A stretch of 64,000 nucleotides of DNA from Acinetobacter lwoffii (GTDB lineage Bacteria; Pseudomonadota; Gammaproteobacteria; Pseudomonadales; Moraxellaceae). Where the stretch lies: assembly GCF_024129435.1 (NCBI RefSeq), contig NZ_JAMXXN010000001.1, forward strand, positions 186,001 through 250,000, read 5' to 3'. Within the stretch, counting starts at the first letter, position 1. Each line of letters starts with the position of its first letter. Below are positions 57,284 through 64,000 of this stretch, in pieces. Under the pieces are notes generated by a model, which saw only the letters and a list, made by a program, of their open reading frames with translations, had not been told where the DNA came from and did not search any database. A program made the translations under genes and the position numbers.

Positions 57284-57305
57284 GATTCCAAAGAAGGAAA
57301 ATGTC

Positions 57306-57908
57306 ATGGTTTTGCTGAATAGCAATGCACAACATATTTTTTGGTTAGGGCGTTATTTATCTCGCACTCATTTTTTATGTGCGCGCTTTCCATTTTTAGA
57401 AGACGAAGCGGCAGTAGCGTATGCCCATGCCTTTTGTTTACCTGCTTTTGATGCCAGTTCCCTAAATGAGCTGGTACTTGATCCTACGCAAGTGGCGTCT
57501 TTTAGCCAGCAGTTTAAAGTAGCTAAAGACAATATTCAGGAATTACGCGGGGTGCTGTCTGCTTCAGGCTATGCGGAACTGATGAAATTGATCAAAACCG
57601 CAGACAAAAATGCTGGTTATATCTGTGAAGTGGTGACGGAATGTGAAGATATTCTGGAAGCCGAATCTTCCGATATTTTTCTGTTTTTTAGTCTAGGGCA
57701 ATGTGTCGAACAGCTCGATCATCAGTTACGTCTGGGTGAAGAAACCAGTACTACACTCTGCAAGATTGATTATGTGGTCAGAATTTTGGTAGAGATGGGC
57801 TGGAATGATCTGGAACAGTACTGGGAGCAGTTGCGTACAGAACCGAACCGGATTCAGTTTTACCAGTTTAGCGACCATATTCATCAACTGTTTGAGGCAG
57901 ATGTATGA
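57306..57908 (+). CDS. Alpha-E domain protein, short form (DUF403)
   Basis: A predicted all-helical protein of 200 residues. The N-terminus MVLLNSNAQHIFWLGRYLSRTHFLCARF matches the alpha-E signature, with its AxxxxWLGRYxxR core. Family members are usually about 310 residues; this one ends at around two thirds of that, so part of the C-terminal helices is missing. There is no frameshift visible: the frame runs cleanly into an ATGA overlap with the next gene. Alpha-E proteins always occur beside the permuted ATP-grasp, with which they may form a complex. Confidence 0.85.
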   Translation: MVLLNSNAQHIFWLGRYLSRTHFLCARFPFLEDEAAVAYAHAFCLPAFDASSLNELVLDPTQVASFSQQFKVAKDNIQELRGVLSASGYAELMKLIKTADKNAGYICEVVTECEDILEAESSDIFLFFSLGQCVEQLDHQLRLGEETSTTLCKIDYVVRILVEMGWNDLEQYWEQLRTEPNRIQFYQFSDHIHQLFEADV

Positions 57909-58684
57909 AATTGATGGTGAATCACCAAACGCATTATATGTACACGGCCGAGGTGAGGAACAGTATTCAGTACATTAAAATGATGCCTTCGAGCAATGCG
58001 CATCAGCGGGTGCATTCCTGGGATATTAGTGTGCCGGGTAATAAAGAAATCCGGAAAGATGCATTTCATAATCTGTGGATGACCTGTAGCCAGCGGGAGC
58101 CTTATTATTCCCTGACTATCATGGCGCAAGGGATTGTTGAACTGAATCCTGCGCATCAGAGTGGACTGAATGATTCAATCAATCCCAATCTTTTTCTACA
58201 GCCGACCGAATCGACACAATGTAATGCAGCAATGAAAGACTTTGCACAACGTCATGTTCCTGCATTAACCCGTCAGCATTTGATTGGACTGGCACAGGCC
58301 TTGCTGGAGCATGTGCCTTATATTTCCAACAGTACTTCAGTGCAAGGCTCTGCAATAGATGCCTTTGAGTCCAGACAGGGCGTCTGTCAGGACCATAGTC
58401 ATATTTTTATTGCCATGTGCAAATATCTAGGTTTGCCTGCACGCTATGTTTCTGGTTATTTATATGCACAAAATGCTTCGCATCTGGCCAGTCACGCTTG
58501 GGCAGAGGTGTTTGTAGACCAGACATGGTATTGTTTTGATGTCAGTAATCTGGTGTTTACTCCAAGTTCGCATATTTATGTGGCGATTGGACGGGATTAT
58601 TGGGATGTGGCACCGGTACGCGGTGTCAGAGAAAAAGGCGGTGTAGAATCCATGCATTCCATCGTTCAAGTGCTAGGATGTTAA
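57905..58684 (+). CDS. Transglutaminase-like cysteine peptidase/transferase
   Basis: A 259-residue transglutaminase-core protein. The catalytic triad is complete: Cys in SRQGVCQDHSHIFIAMC near residue 161, His in ASHAWAEVFVDQTWY and Asp in CFDVSNLVF. An N-terminal beta domain (LMVNHQTHYMYT) precedes the core, the usual architecture of the bacterial members linked to permuted ATP-grasp genes. Start and upstream stop overlap as ATGA. It could hydrolyse or transfer the amide bonds made by the ATP-grasp enzyme. Confidence 0.92.
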   Translation: MKLMVNHQTHYMYTAEVRNSIQYIKMMPSSNAHQRVHSWDISVPGNKEIRKDAFHNLWMTCSQREPYYSLTIMAQGIVELNPAHQSGLNDSINPNLFLQPTESTQCNAAMKDFAQRHVPALTRQHLIGLAQALLEHVPYISNSTSVQGSAIDAFESRQGVCQDHSHIFIAMCKYLGLPARYVSGYLYAQNASHLASHAWAEVFVDQTWYCFDVSNLVFTPSSHIYVAIGRDYWDVAPVRGVREKGGVESMHSIVQVLGC

Positions 58685-58697
58685 TAAGGACGAATAA

Positions 58698-59432
58698 ATG
58701 ACGTATTGTTGTGCACTACGTTTAGAGCAAGGTATGCTTTTTATCAGTGATACCCGGACCAATGCCGGAGTAGATCACATTTCTGTATTTCGAAAGTTGT
58801 ATACCTTTGGTATTCCTGGGGAACGTATGATCGTCATACAGGCATCCGGAAATCTGGCAACAACACAAGCCGTAATTGGACATATTAAAAATCAGCTCGA
58901 ACTGAAGCAGGAACCCAATATCTTGAGTCTGCACACCATGTTTGATGTCGCTGAGCTGGTTGGAAGTATGCTGAAAAAAGTGATTGCGAATGTTACGAGC
59001 GATATTTCGGAACAAAGCAATTACTATTGCAATCTGCTGGTCGGGGGGCAACTTAAAGATCAGGATATGCAGCTTTATCATGTTTATCCGCAAGGGAACT
59101 TTATCTGTGCCACACGCGATACGCCGTATTTCCAGATTGGCGAAAGTAAATATGGCAAGCCAATCTTGGATCGTGCGCTGACTTATGATATGCCGCTGGA
59201 TGAAGCTTTGCGCTGTTCCCTGATTTCATTTGCATCGACCCTACGTTCCAATGTATCGGTCGGCATGCCCCTCGATGTGCTGGTCTATAAAAAAGACAGT
59301 CTGATCATGCCAAGAGGCAAGCGTATTGCCGAAGATGATGAGTATTTCACGTCAATCAGCCGGCAATGGTCAGAGACCTTAAAAAAAGGACTGGCAGAAC
59401 TTCCGGTTCCCTCTAATGAGTATTTCTTATAA
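58698..59432 (+). CDS. Anbu, bacterial proteasome-like protease
   Basis: A 244-residue Ntn-hydrolase of the Anbu family, related to HslV and proteasome beta subunits. The N-terminus MTYCCALRLEQG exposes Thr2 as nucleophile after Met removal; SDTRTNAGVDHISVFRKLYTF contains the catalytic Asp and Lys positions. YYCNLLVGGQ and the C-terminal DVLVYKKDS fit Anbu. Anbu homologues form helical or ring-like multimers; the physiological substrate is unknown. It is the last of four genes: ATP-grasp, alpha-E, transglutaminase, Anbu, an order seen in many proteobacteria. Confidence 0.93.
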   Translation: MTYCCALRLEQGMLFISDTRTNAGVDHISVFRKLYTFGIPGERMIVIQASGNLATTQAVIGHIKNQLELKQEPNILSLHTMFDVAELVGSMLKKVIANVTSDISEQSNYYCNLLVGGQLKDQDMQLYHVYPQGNFICATRDTPYFQIGESKYGKPILDRALTYDMPLDEALRCSLISFASTLRSNVSVGMPLDVLVYKKDSLIMPRGKRIAEDDEYFTSISRQWSETLKKGLAELPVPSNEYFL

Positions 59433-59468
59433 AAACCTACCGTGGTTCAGGCTTTTCGCGTACAGTGT

Positions 59469-59509
59469 TAACTTCTATGCAGTCCAGCATAATAAAAATA
59501 GAGAAGTTA
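59469..59509 (+). promoter_or_regulatory. Inverted repeat in the leader of the BLUF gene
   Basis: TAACTTCT (59469-59476) and AGAAGTTA (59502-59509) are exact inverted arms around 25 bases; the right arm ends 4 bases before the BLUF ATG and would cover its ribosome site. Confidence 0.45.
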
Positions 59510-59513
59510 GCGC

Positions 59514-59945
59514 ATGTACCAATTTTGTTACGCCAGTAAAAGTACTTCTCCCAAAACTGATTTGCTTGAAGATTTAGCGAATATTTTGAAAGAAGCCCGT
59601 GATTTTAATTACCAGCATCAAGTGACAGGTGTACTTTATTTCGCAGATGGTCATTTTTTTCAATGTCTGGAAGGTGAATGTCCCACTTTAAAAAGTCTGC
59701 TGGTGGAGCGACTGAATAAAGATCCTCGCCATCAGGACATTAAACTATTTGAAACCAAGGAAATTGAATATCCAAGTTTCCCGGACTGGTCCATGAAATA
59801 TATTTCCAAACGCAGTCAGATCCAGCAATTCTGTCGGGAAATGGGATTTGATGACTTTAATCCTTTTGCCTTTCAGCAAAGCCATGTCGATGCATTATTA
59901 ATGCAATTATGCATAGAGCAGGGCGAAGAACAAAAGTCAGCCTAA
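59514..59945 (+). CDS. BLUF-domain blue-light photoreceptor, BlsA-like
   Basis: A 143-residue single BLUF domain that binds FAD. The photocycle residues are all present: Tyr6, Asn32 and Gln50 (matching Tyr8, Asn32 and Gln50 of PixD), with Trp in FPDWSMKY. A short C-terminal helical tail follows, as in BlsA of A. baumannii, where blue light and temperature affect motility, biofilm and metabolism through partner regulators. No effector domain is fused. It is 80 bases after Anbu with no terminator I can see, so it might be read from the same transcript, although it has its own leader repeat. The SD is poor. Confidence 0.93.
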   Translation: MYQFCYASKSTSPKTDLLEDLANILKEARDFNYQHQVTGVLYFADGHFFQCLEGECPTLKSLLVERLNKDPRHQDIKLFETKEIEYPSFPDWSMKYISKRSQIQQFCREMGFDDFNPFAFQQSHVDALLMQLCIEQGEEQKSA

Positions 59946-59947
59946 AG

Positions 59948-59979
59948 AAAAAGCCCAACATAAGTTGGGCTTTTTTTAT
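59948..59979. terminator. Bidirectional terminator after the BLUF gene
   Basis: AAGCCCAAC-ATAA-GTTGGGCTT with A and T runs on both sides; also suits the convergent alr gene. Confidence 0.92.
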
Positions 59980-59992
59980 TTTGAGAACTAGA

Positions 59993-61063
59993 TCAGACTA
60001 CTTGGCGTAGTGGACGATTGCTGAGCCTGCATAATAGTTCATAACCAATCGTGCCATTGGCTGTCGCTACATCATCCACCAGACGGGTTTTACCCCAAAG
60101 TTCGACTTCTGTGCCCAATTGCACTTCTAGTCCTGTCACATCAATGGCAATCATATCCATCGCTACGCGGCCGATCACACGAGTTTGCTGGCCATTAATT
60201 GCGACATAGTTCTGTTTAGGGAAAGCGCGAGGATAACCATCACCATAGCCAATCGAAACAATCGCTAGCGTCATGTCCTGATTTGCGGTAAATGTCGAAC
60301 CATAACCGACATGCTCACCTGCTTGAATATCATTCAAGGCAATAATTTCAGCTGTAAACGTCATGACCGGCTTTAAGTCCAGATCATGCACATCCCGGTC
60401 TGAAAAGGGCGTCGCACCGTAGAGCATGATCCCTGGACGCACATAGTCAAAATGCAATTCTGGATATTTATAGATTGCAGCCGAGTTACAGCAAGAGGCT
60501 AAAAGTGGGGCGCAGTCATTTTTAATTTCCAGGAATTGACGGATTTGTTCATCATTCAGTGGATGCTCGGCATCGGCATTAGCGAAGTGCATGGCAAGTA
60601 CACAAGTAAAGCCTTCTGCTTTCAACTGATTGATCACGGTTTTAATCACATCAATCTTAAAACCTAGGCGGTTCATGCCGCTATTCAGTTTGACCCAGAC
60701 TTTTAGACCTTTGGCGATATAGGCATCTTTATGTGCAATTAACCAGTCGACTTGAGCCTGTTGATGCACAATGACTTCAATATTTTGTTCGATTACGATT
60801 GGCATTTCATCTGCAGAAAAAACACCTTCGATAAGCGTGATCGGCTGTAGATAGCCTAATTCACGAATTTCTAAGGCTTCTTGCAGGCAGGCGACACCAA
60901 AGGCATCGGTTTCGCTTAAGGCTGCTAAGCAGTCTTTAACTCCGTGTCCATAAGCATTGGCTTTCACCATGCTGACGATTTTCGCGGTTGGGGCAAGTTG
61001 TTTGACACGGTTTAAATTATATTGCAGCGCAGCGCTGTCAATATAAACTGTAGCTTGACGCAC
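59993..61063 (-). CDS. alr: Alanine racemase
   Basis: PLP enzyme interconverting L- and D-alanine for peptidoglycan. The PLP Lys is in VSMVKANAYGHG near residue 34, the catalytic Tyr in GEHVGYGSTF near residue 250, and RPGIMLYGATPF and RVAMDMIAIDVT complete the fold. Length 356 is normal. It follows dnaB on the same strand, as in many gammaproteobacteria, with a 49-base gap. Confidence 0.96.
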   Translation of the reverse strand: MRQATVYIDSAALQYNLNRVKQLAPTAKIVSMVKANAYGHGVKDCLAALSETDAFGVACLQEALEIRELGYLQPITLIEGVFSADEMPIVIEQNIEVIVHQQAQVDWLIAHKDAYIAKGLKVWVKLNSGMNRLGFKIDVIKTVINQLKAEGFTCVLAMHFANADAEHPLNDEQIRQFLEIKNDCAPLLASCCNSAAIYKYPELHFDYVRPGIMLYGATPFSDRDVHDLDLKPVMTFTAEIIALNDIQAGEHVGYGSTFTANQDMTLAIVSIGYGDGYPRAFPKQNYVAINGQQTRVIGRVAMDMIAIDVTGLEVQLGTEVELWGKTRLVDDVATANGTIGYELLCRLSNRPLRQVV

Positions 61064-61112
61064 CCTAAATTACTCCTAGAGGGACGATGGAAATGTGATG
61101 ACGAGAGCCTGA

Positions 61113-62555
61113 TTACTCTTCGTCATCATACTGAGCATAGAACTCAGGTGAGAGATTACTAAAGCGGGTATATTGACCTTCGAATGCCAGACGCACGGTA
61201 CCAATCGGGCCATTACGTTGTTTACCGATAATAATTTCGGCGGTGCCAGCTTCCTTGGATTCCTTGTTATAAACCTCATCCCGGTAAATAAACATGATCA
61301 AGTCGGCATCCTGCTCAATCGCACCGGATTCACGCAAGTCGGACATCACCGGACGTTTGTTTGGACGGTTTTCCAGCGATCGGTTGAGCTGTGACAGGGC
61401 AATTACCGGACATTGCATTTCCTTCGCTAAAGCTTTTAAGCTTCGGGAGATTTCCGAGATCTCGCCGACACGGTTATCGCCCATACCGGGTACTTTCATC
61501 AGCTGCAAGTAATCGACCATGATACAGCCCAGCTTTCCGCCATGCATTTTGGCAATACGACGCGCACGGGCACGTAATTCTGTTGGTGGTAGCGCAGAAG
61601 AATCATCGATATACAGATTTTTTTCTTGTAAATGCACAATGGTACTGGTGACTTTTGACCATTCATCACTGTCCATTTTACCAGAACGTAAATGCCCCTG
61701 ATGCACGCGACCAAATGAGGAAATCAAACGCATGGCGATCGAGTCGGCGGGCATCTCCATTGAATAGACCAGAGCAGGCAGATTGTTATTGAATAAGACA
61801 CTTTCGACCAGATTCATGGCAAAGGTGGTTTTACCCATGGATGGACGCGCCGCAACAATAATCAGGTCGCCGGATTGCATGCCGGAAGTTTTGTTATCCA
61901 GTTCCACAAAACCAGTGGTTAAACCGGTAATGCTGCCTTCCATTTGCGACAGTTCATTTAATTTATCAAATACGTCCGCGACCACCGAGTTGATCGGCTT
62001 AGGCCCTTGCGCTTTGGCATTGTTATTATGCTGTTCGGCAATCGAGAAAATATTGGTCTCAGCCAGATCCAGAATTTCACTGACAGTACGGCCTTTGGTG
62101 TCATAGGCATTTTGTAAAATTTCAGAGCTGACTTTAATCATACTACGCAGGGTAGAGAATTCTTTAATTTTGCCTGCATAAGTTTCCAGGTTATAGAAAC
62201 TCGATGGCGAATCTGCCATTAACTGCATCAGATATTCTTCGCCACCAATTGCATCGAGCAAGTTTTGTTTGATGAGCCAGTCATGCACCAGAACCGCATC
62301 ATAAGGCGAGTTTTCTTTAGAGAGCTGCTCAATGGCACGGAAGATATATTTGTGTCGGGTGGCATAAAAATCATTTTCGGTCAGCACATCACCGACCTGC
62401 TCAAAAGATTCAGCCACAGTCATAAGGGCAGCAAGTACAGCCTGTTCAATTGCTAAATTGTGAGGTGGAGTACGGAACTCCTTGAGATTGCTATTTTCAG
62501 TAACAATTTCCGGTTTAGCAGTAGCTACCTTTTTGCTGGCATTCGCCTGTGACAT
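61113..62555 (-). CDS. dnaB: Replicative DNA helicase DnaB
   Basis: Hexameric 5'-3' helicase of the replication fork. The N-terminal domain begins RTPPHNLAIEQAVLAALM near residue 30, Walker A is ARPSMGKTT, Walker B IMVDYLQLM, followed by the DnaB-type IALSQLNRSLE and RESGAIEQDADLI. The 480-residue length is chosen from the ATG at 62555, which has AGGGA upstream; the frame extends eight codons further. No intein is present. It precedes alr, and the region upstream carries rplI's terminator. Confidence 0.97.
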   Translation of the reverse strand: MSQANASKKVATAKPEIVTENSNLKEFRTPPHNLAIEQAVLAALMTVAESFEQVGDVLTENDFYATRHKYIFRAIEQLSKENSPYDAVLVHDWLIKQNLLDAIGGEEYLMQLMADSPSSFYNLETYAGKIKEFSTLRSMIKVSSEILQNAYDTKGRTVSEILDLAETNIFSIAEQHNNNAKAQGPKPINSVVADVFDKLNELSQMEGSITGLTTGFVELDNKTSGMQSGDLIIVAARPSMGKTTFAMNLVESVLFNNNLPALVYSMEMPADSIAMRLISSFGRVHQGHLRSGKMDSDEWSKVTSTIVHLQEKNLYIDDSSALPPTELRARARRIAKMHGGKLGCIMVDYLQLMKVPGMGDNRVGEISEISRSLKALAKEMQCPVIALSQLNRSLENRPNKRPVMSDLRESGAIEQDADLIMFIYRDEVYNKESKEAGTAEIIIGKQRNGPIGTVRLAFEGQYTRFSNLSPEFYAQYDDEE

Positions 62556-62730
62556 ATAAATCCCTGATTTTAAATACAATAGTTAAATATCGTCGGAGAT
62601 GAATAGCGTTTATTCACTACGAGATGAAATGATACGCGCTCTGATCAAAAATGCGAAGTGCAATTTTTTGTAAACACGAATAATAAAATGAATTTGACAG
62701 TGTTGGCTAGATTATATTTTTTAGAGATAA

Positions 62731-62760
62731 AAAAAGAGCATGCTTTCGCATGCTCTTTTT
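62731..62760. terminator. Terminator after rplI
   Basis: AAAAAGAGCATGC-TTTC-GCATGCTCTTTTT, a perfect 13-bp stem; flanking A/T runs allow function on the minus strand for the ribosomal operon. Confidence 0.92.
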
Positions 62761-62771
62761 GAGGCGAGAAA

Positions 62772-63218
62772 TTACTCAGCTACGATAGTAACTAGAACTT
62801 CTGCAGTAACATCATGGTGCAATTGGATTGCGATGTTAAATTCGCCAGTGTGACGAAGCGCGCCATTTGGAAGACGTACTTCAGCACGGTCTACTTCTAG
62901 ACCAGCATTTGTCAACGCGTCAGCGATGTCACGAGTACCGATAGAACCGAATAGTTTACCTTCATCACCAGCTTTCGCAGTGATAACGATGTTCACTTCG
63001 TTCAATTGGTCAGCACGTGCTTGAGCAGCAGCCAAGATAGCAGCTTCTTCTTTCTCAAGTTCAGCACGACGAGCTTCAAAAGCAGCAGTGTTTGCTTCAG
63101 TTGCAGCAACAGCCTTACCTTGAGGGATAAGGAAGTTACGGCCGTAACCAGCTTTAACTGAAACTTTATCGCCTAGTTTACCTAGGTTTTTAATGCGTTG
63201 TAATAAGATAATATCCAC
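62772..63218 (-). CDS. rplI: 50S ribosomal protein L9
   Basis: L9 binds 23S rRNA and reaches across to neighbouring ribosomes. The N-terminal domain [17 protein letters not shown] followed by [20 protein letters not shown] is the L9 signature, then a long linking helix and the C-terminal RNA-binding domain with [15 protein letters not shown]. Length 148 is normal. It is the last gene of the rpsF-rpsR-rplI operon, 9 bases after rpsR. Confidence 0.98.
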   Translation of the reverse strand: MDIILLQRIKNLGKLGDKVSVKAGYGRNFLIPQGKAVAATEANTAAFEARRAELEKEEAAILAAAQARADQLNEVNIVITAKAGDEGKLFGSIGTRDIADALTNAGLEVDRAEVRLPNGALRHTGEFNIAIQLHHDVTAEVLVTIVAE

Positions 63219-63227
63219 AGCTCAACC

Positions 63228-63455
63228 TCACTTATGATTGTCAGTGTAAGGGATCAAAGACAAGTAGCGAGCTTGTTTGATAGCTAACGCTAATTGACGT
63301 TGGTAACGAGCTTTAGTACCTGTAATACGGCTAGGAACAATTTTGCCGTTTTCAGTGATGTACTGTTTTAAAGTGTCGATATCTTTGTAGTCGATGTACG
63401 TAACGTTCTCAGCTGTAAAGCGGCAGAACTTGCGACGACGGTAAAAACGTGCCAT
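63228..63455 (-). CDS. rpsR: 30S ribosomal protein S18
   Basis: A 75-residue small-subunit protein that pairs with S6 in the 30S platform. [17 protein letters not shown] and [25 protein letters not shown] are standard. It lies 12 bases after rpsF. Confidence 0.98.
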   Translation of the reverse strand: MARFYRRRKFCRFTAENVTYIDYKDIDTLKQYITENGKIVPSRITGTKARYQRQLALAIKQARYLSLIPYTDNHK

Positions 63456-63467
63456 GTTATGTTCTCC

Positions 63468-63854
63468 TTAAGCTTCAGCAGAGTCTTGAGCGTGTTGTGC
63501 TTCTTCACGTTGAGCTTTACGCGCACGTTTTTCTTCAGCACTTTTCGCCAATAATGACTCTTCAGTGATAGCGTTTTCACGACGGATGATAAGGCTACGA
63601 ATGATTGCGTCGTTATAACGGAACAATTCTTCAAGCTCATCAAGAGTAGTTTGACCACACTCAACATTCATAAGAATGTAGTGAGCTTTGTGGATCTTGT
63701 TGATTGGGTAAGCCAATTGACGACGGCCCCAGTCTTCAAGACGGTGAATTTGACCTTCAGCTTCTTTGATGTGAGTTAGGTAGCGTTCTACCATACCAAC
63801 TACTTGATCGCTTTGATCAGGGTGTACTAAAAGTACGATTTCGTAATGACGCAT
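63468..63854 (-). CDS. rpsF: 30S ribosomal protein S6
   Basis: S6 forms a heterodimer with S18 in the 30S platform. [18 protein letters not shown] and the motif [26 protein letters not shown] (core [15 protein letters not shown]) are typical. The C-terminal acidic and Ala-rich tail, [12 protein letters not shown], is common in S6. AAGGAG lies before the ATG. It heads the operon and has a structured leader with the operon promoter. Confidence 0.98.
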   Translation of the reverse strand: MRHYEIVLLVHPDQSDQVVGMVERYLTHIKEAEGQIHRLEDWGRRQLAYPINKIHKAHYILMNVECGQTTLDELEELFRYNDAIIRSLIIRRENAITEESLLAKSAEEKRARKAQREEAQHAQDSAEA

Positions 63855-63940
63855 TGTCAGCTCCTTACGGTTTGGACAGCCCCAATTTAAGTAAATTGAA
63901 GCAAGGAGTCACAACCAAAGTTGTGTCGCAGTGTTTGCGA
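63855..63940 (-). ncRNA. Structured leader of the rpsF-rpsR-rplI operon, possible S6:S18 binding site
   Basis: About 85 bases lie between the promoter and rpsF. Two hairpins are visible in minus-strand RNA: CACAAC-TTTG-GTTGTG (63910-63925) and CAATTTA-CT-TAAATTG (63883-63898). A CCG (near 63868) lies before the SD, as in the S6:S18 leader motif known in many bacteria. The match is partial, so regulation by S6-S18 is inferred. Confidence 0.45.
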
Positions 63941-63947
63941 AGGGGGA

Positions 63948-63976
63948 ATTGTAGTGATCTTTAGGGATAATTTCAA
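63948..63976 (-). promoter_or_regulatory. Promoter of the rpsF operon
   Basis: On the minus strand TTGAAA and TACAAT are separated by 17 bases, close to the sigma-70 consensus, about 95 bases before the rpsF start. This is the clearest promoter in the window. Confidence 0.75.
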
Positions 63977-64000
63977 CCAAATAAGACATTTTTGCGAAAT

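Noticed and set aside
1..64000. CRISPR arrays, tRNA/rRNA genes, prophage or intact insertion sequences
   Set aside because: No regularly spaced repeats, cloverleaf-type sequence, phage gene set or transposase frame was recognised.

Overview
The window is a piece of bacterial chromosome that reads as Acinetobacter (Moraxellaceae). The support is a divergent LysR/AceI efflux pair of the A. baumannii type, a BlsA-like BLUF photoreceptor, close protein similarity throughout to Acinetobacter housekeeping genes, low-to-moderate GC, and AT-rich spacers. I see no tRNA, rRNA, CRISPR array, intact IS element or prophage. Species cannot be fixed from this window alone.

Layout. 1-1660: end of a type II secretion pseudopilin cluster (gspI tail, gspJ, gspK). 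1.8-9.4 kb: plus-strand housekeeping block with a QueD-like protein, ung, an enoyl-CoA hydratase-family protein, tadA, a SRPBCC protein, cmk-rpsA-ihfB-lapA-pyrF. 9.4-14.7 kb: a small gene that looks frameshifted, lysO, a flavin monooxygenase with a divergent AraC-type regulator, and zapE. 15-22.3 kb: glcB, an aldehyde dehydrogenase, a SRAP (YedK/HMCES) protein, a MarR regulator and a TerC/CBS membrane protein. 22.9-25.4 kb: thiM and two lineage-type hypotheticals on the minus strand. 25.7-31.5 kb: pepN, two UspA proteins, a lipoprotein esterase and an SMR transporter. 31.5-36.1 kb: benE, a LysE exporter, tal, and the aceR/aceI pair with a candidate operator between them. 36.2-38.4 kb: an unfamiliar lipoprotein with a propeller-like part and a zincin motif. 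38.5-44 kb: acyl-chain cluster (thiolase, two-domain FabG, MaoC hydratase) and a beta-lactamase-fold hydrolase. 44-54 kb: NlpE-like lipoprotein, dnaX, thioesterase, iron alcohol dehydrogenase, then LMW-PTP, murB, YdcF-like and an alpha/beta hydrolase, and a GltB-like FMN protein. 54.5-59.9 kb: WYL regulator, then the Anbu operon (circularly permuted ATP-grasp, alpha-E, transglutaminase, proteasome-like Anbu) and a BLUF protein. 60-63.9 kb: alr, dnaB, and rplI-rpsR-rpsF on the minus strand.

Most of the window is ordinary core genome. The best candidates for poorly understood biology are the Anbu/ATP-grasp operon with its linked WYL regulator, the lipoprotein at 36.2 kb, the thiolase with a basic Ser/Thr-rich N-terminal tail, and a compact transcription unit near 54.2-54.4 kb that carries only a 21-codon ORF before a strong terminator. 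Starts were moved inward from the longest reading frame where a Shine-Dalgarno sequence, a gene overlap or family length supported it; each case is stated in the entry.
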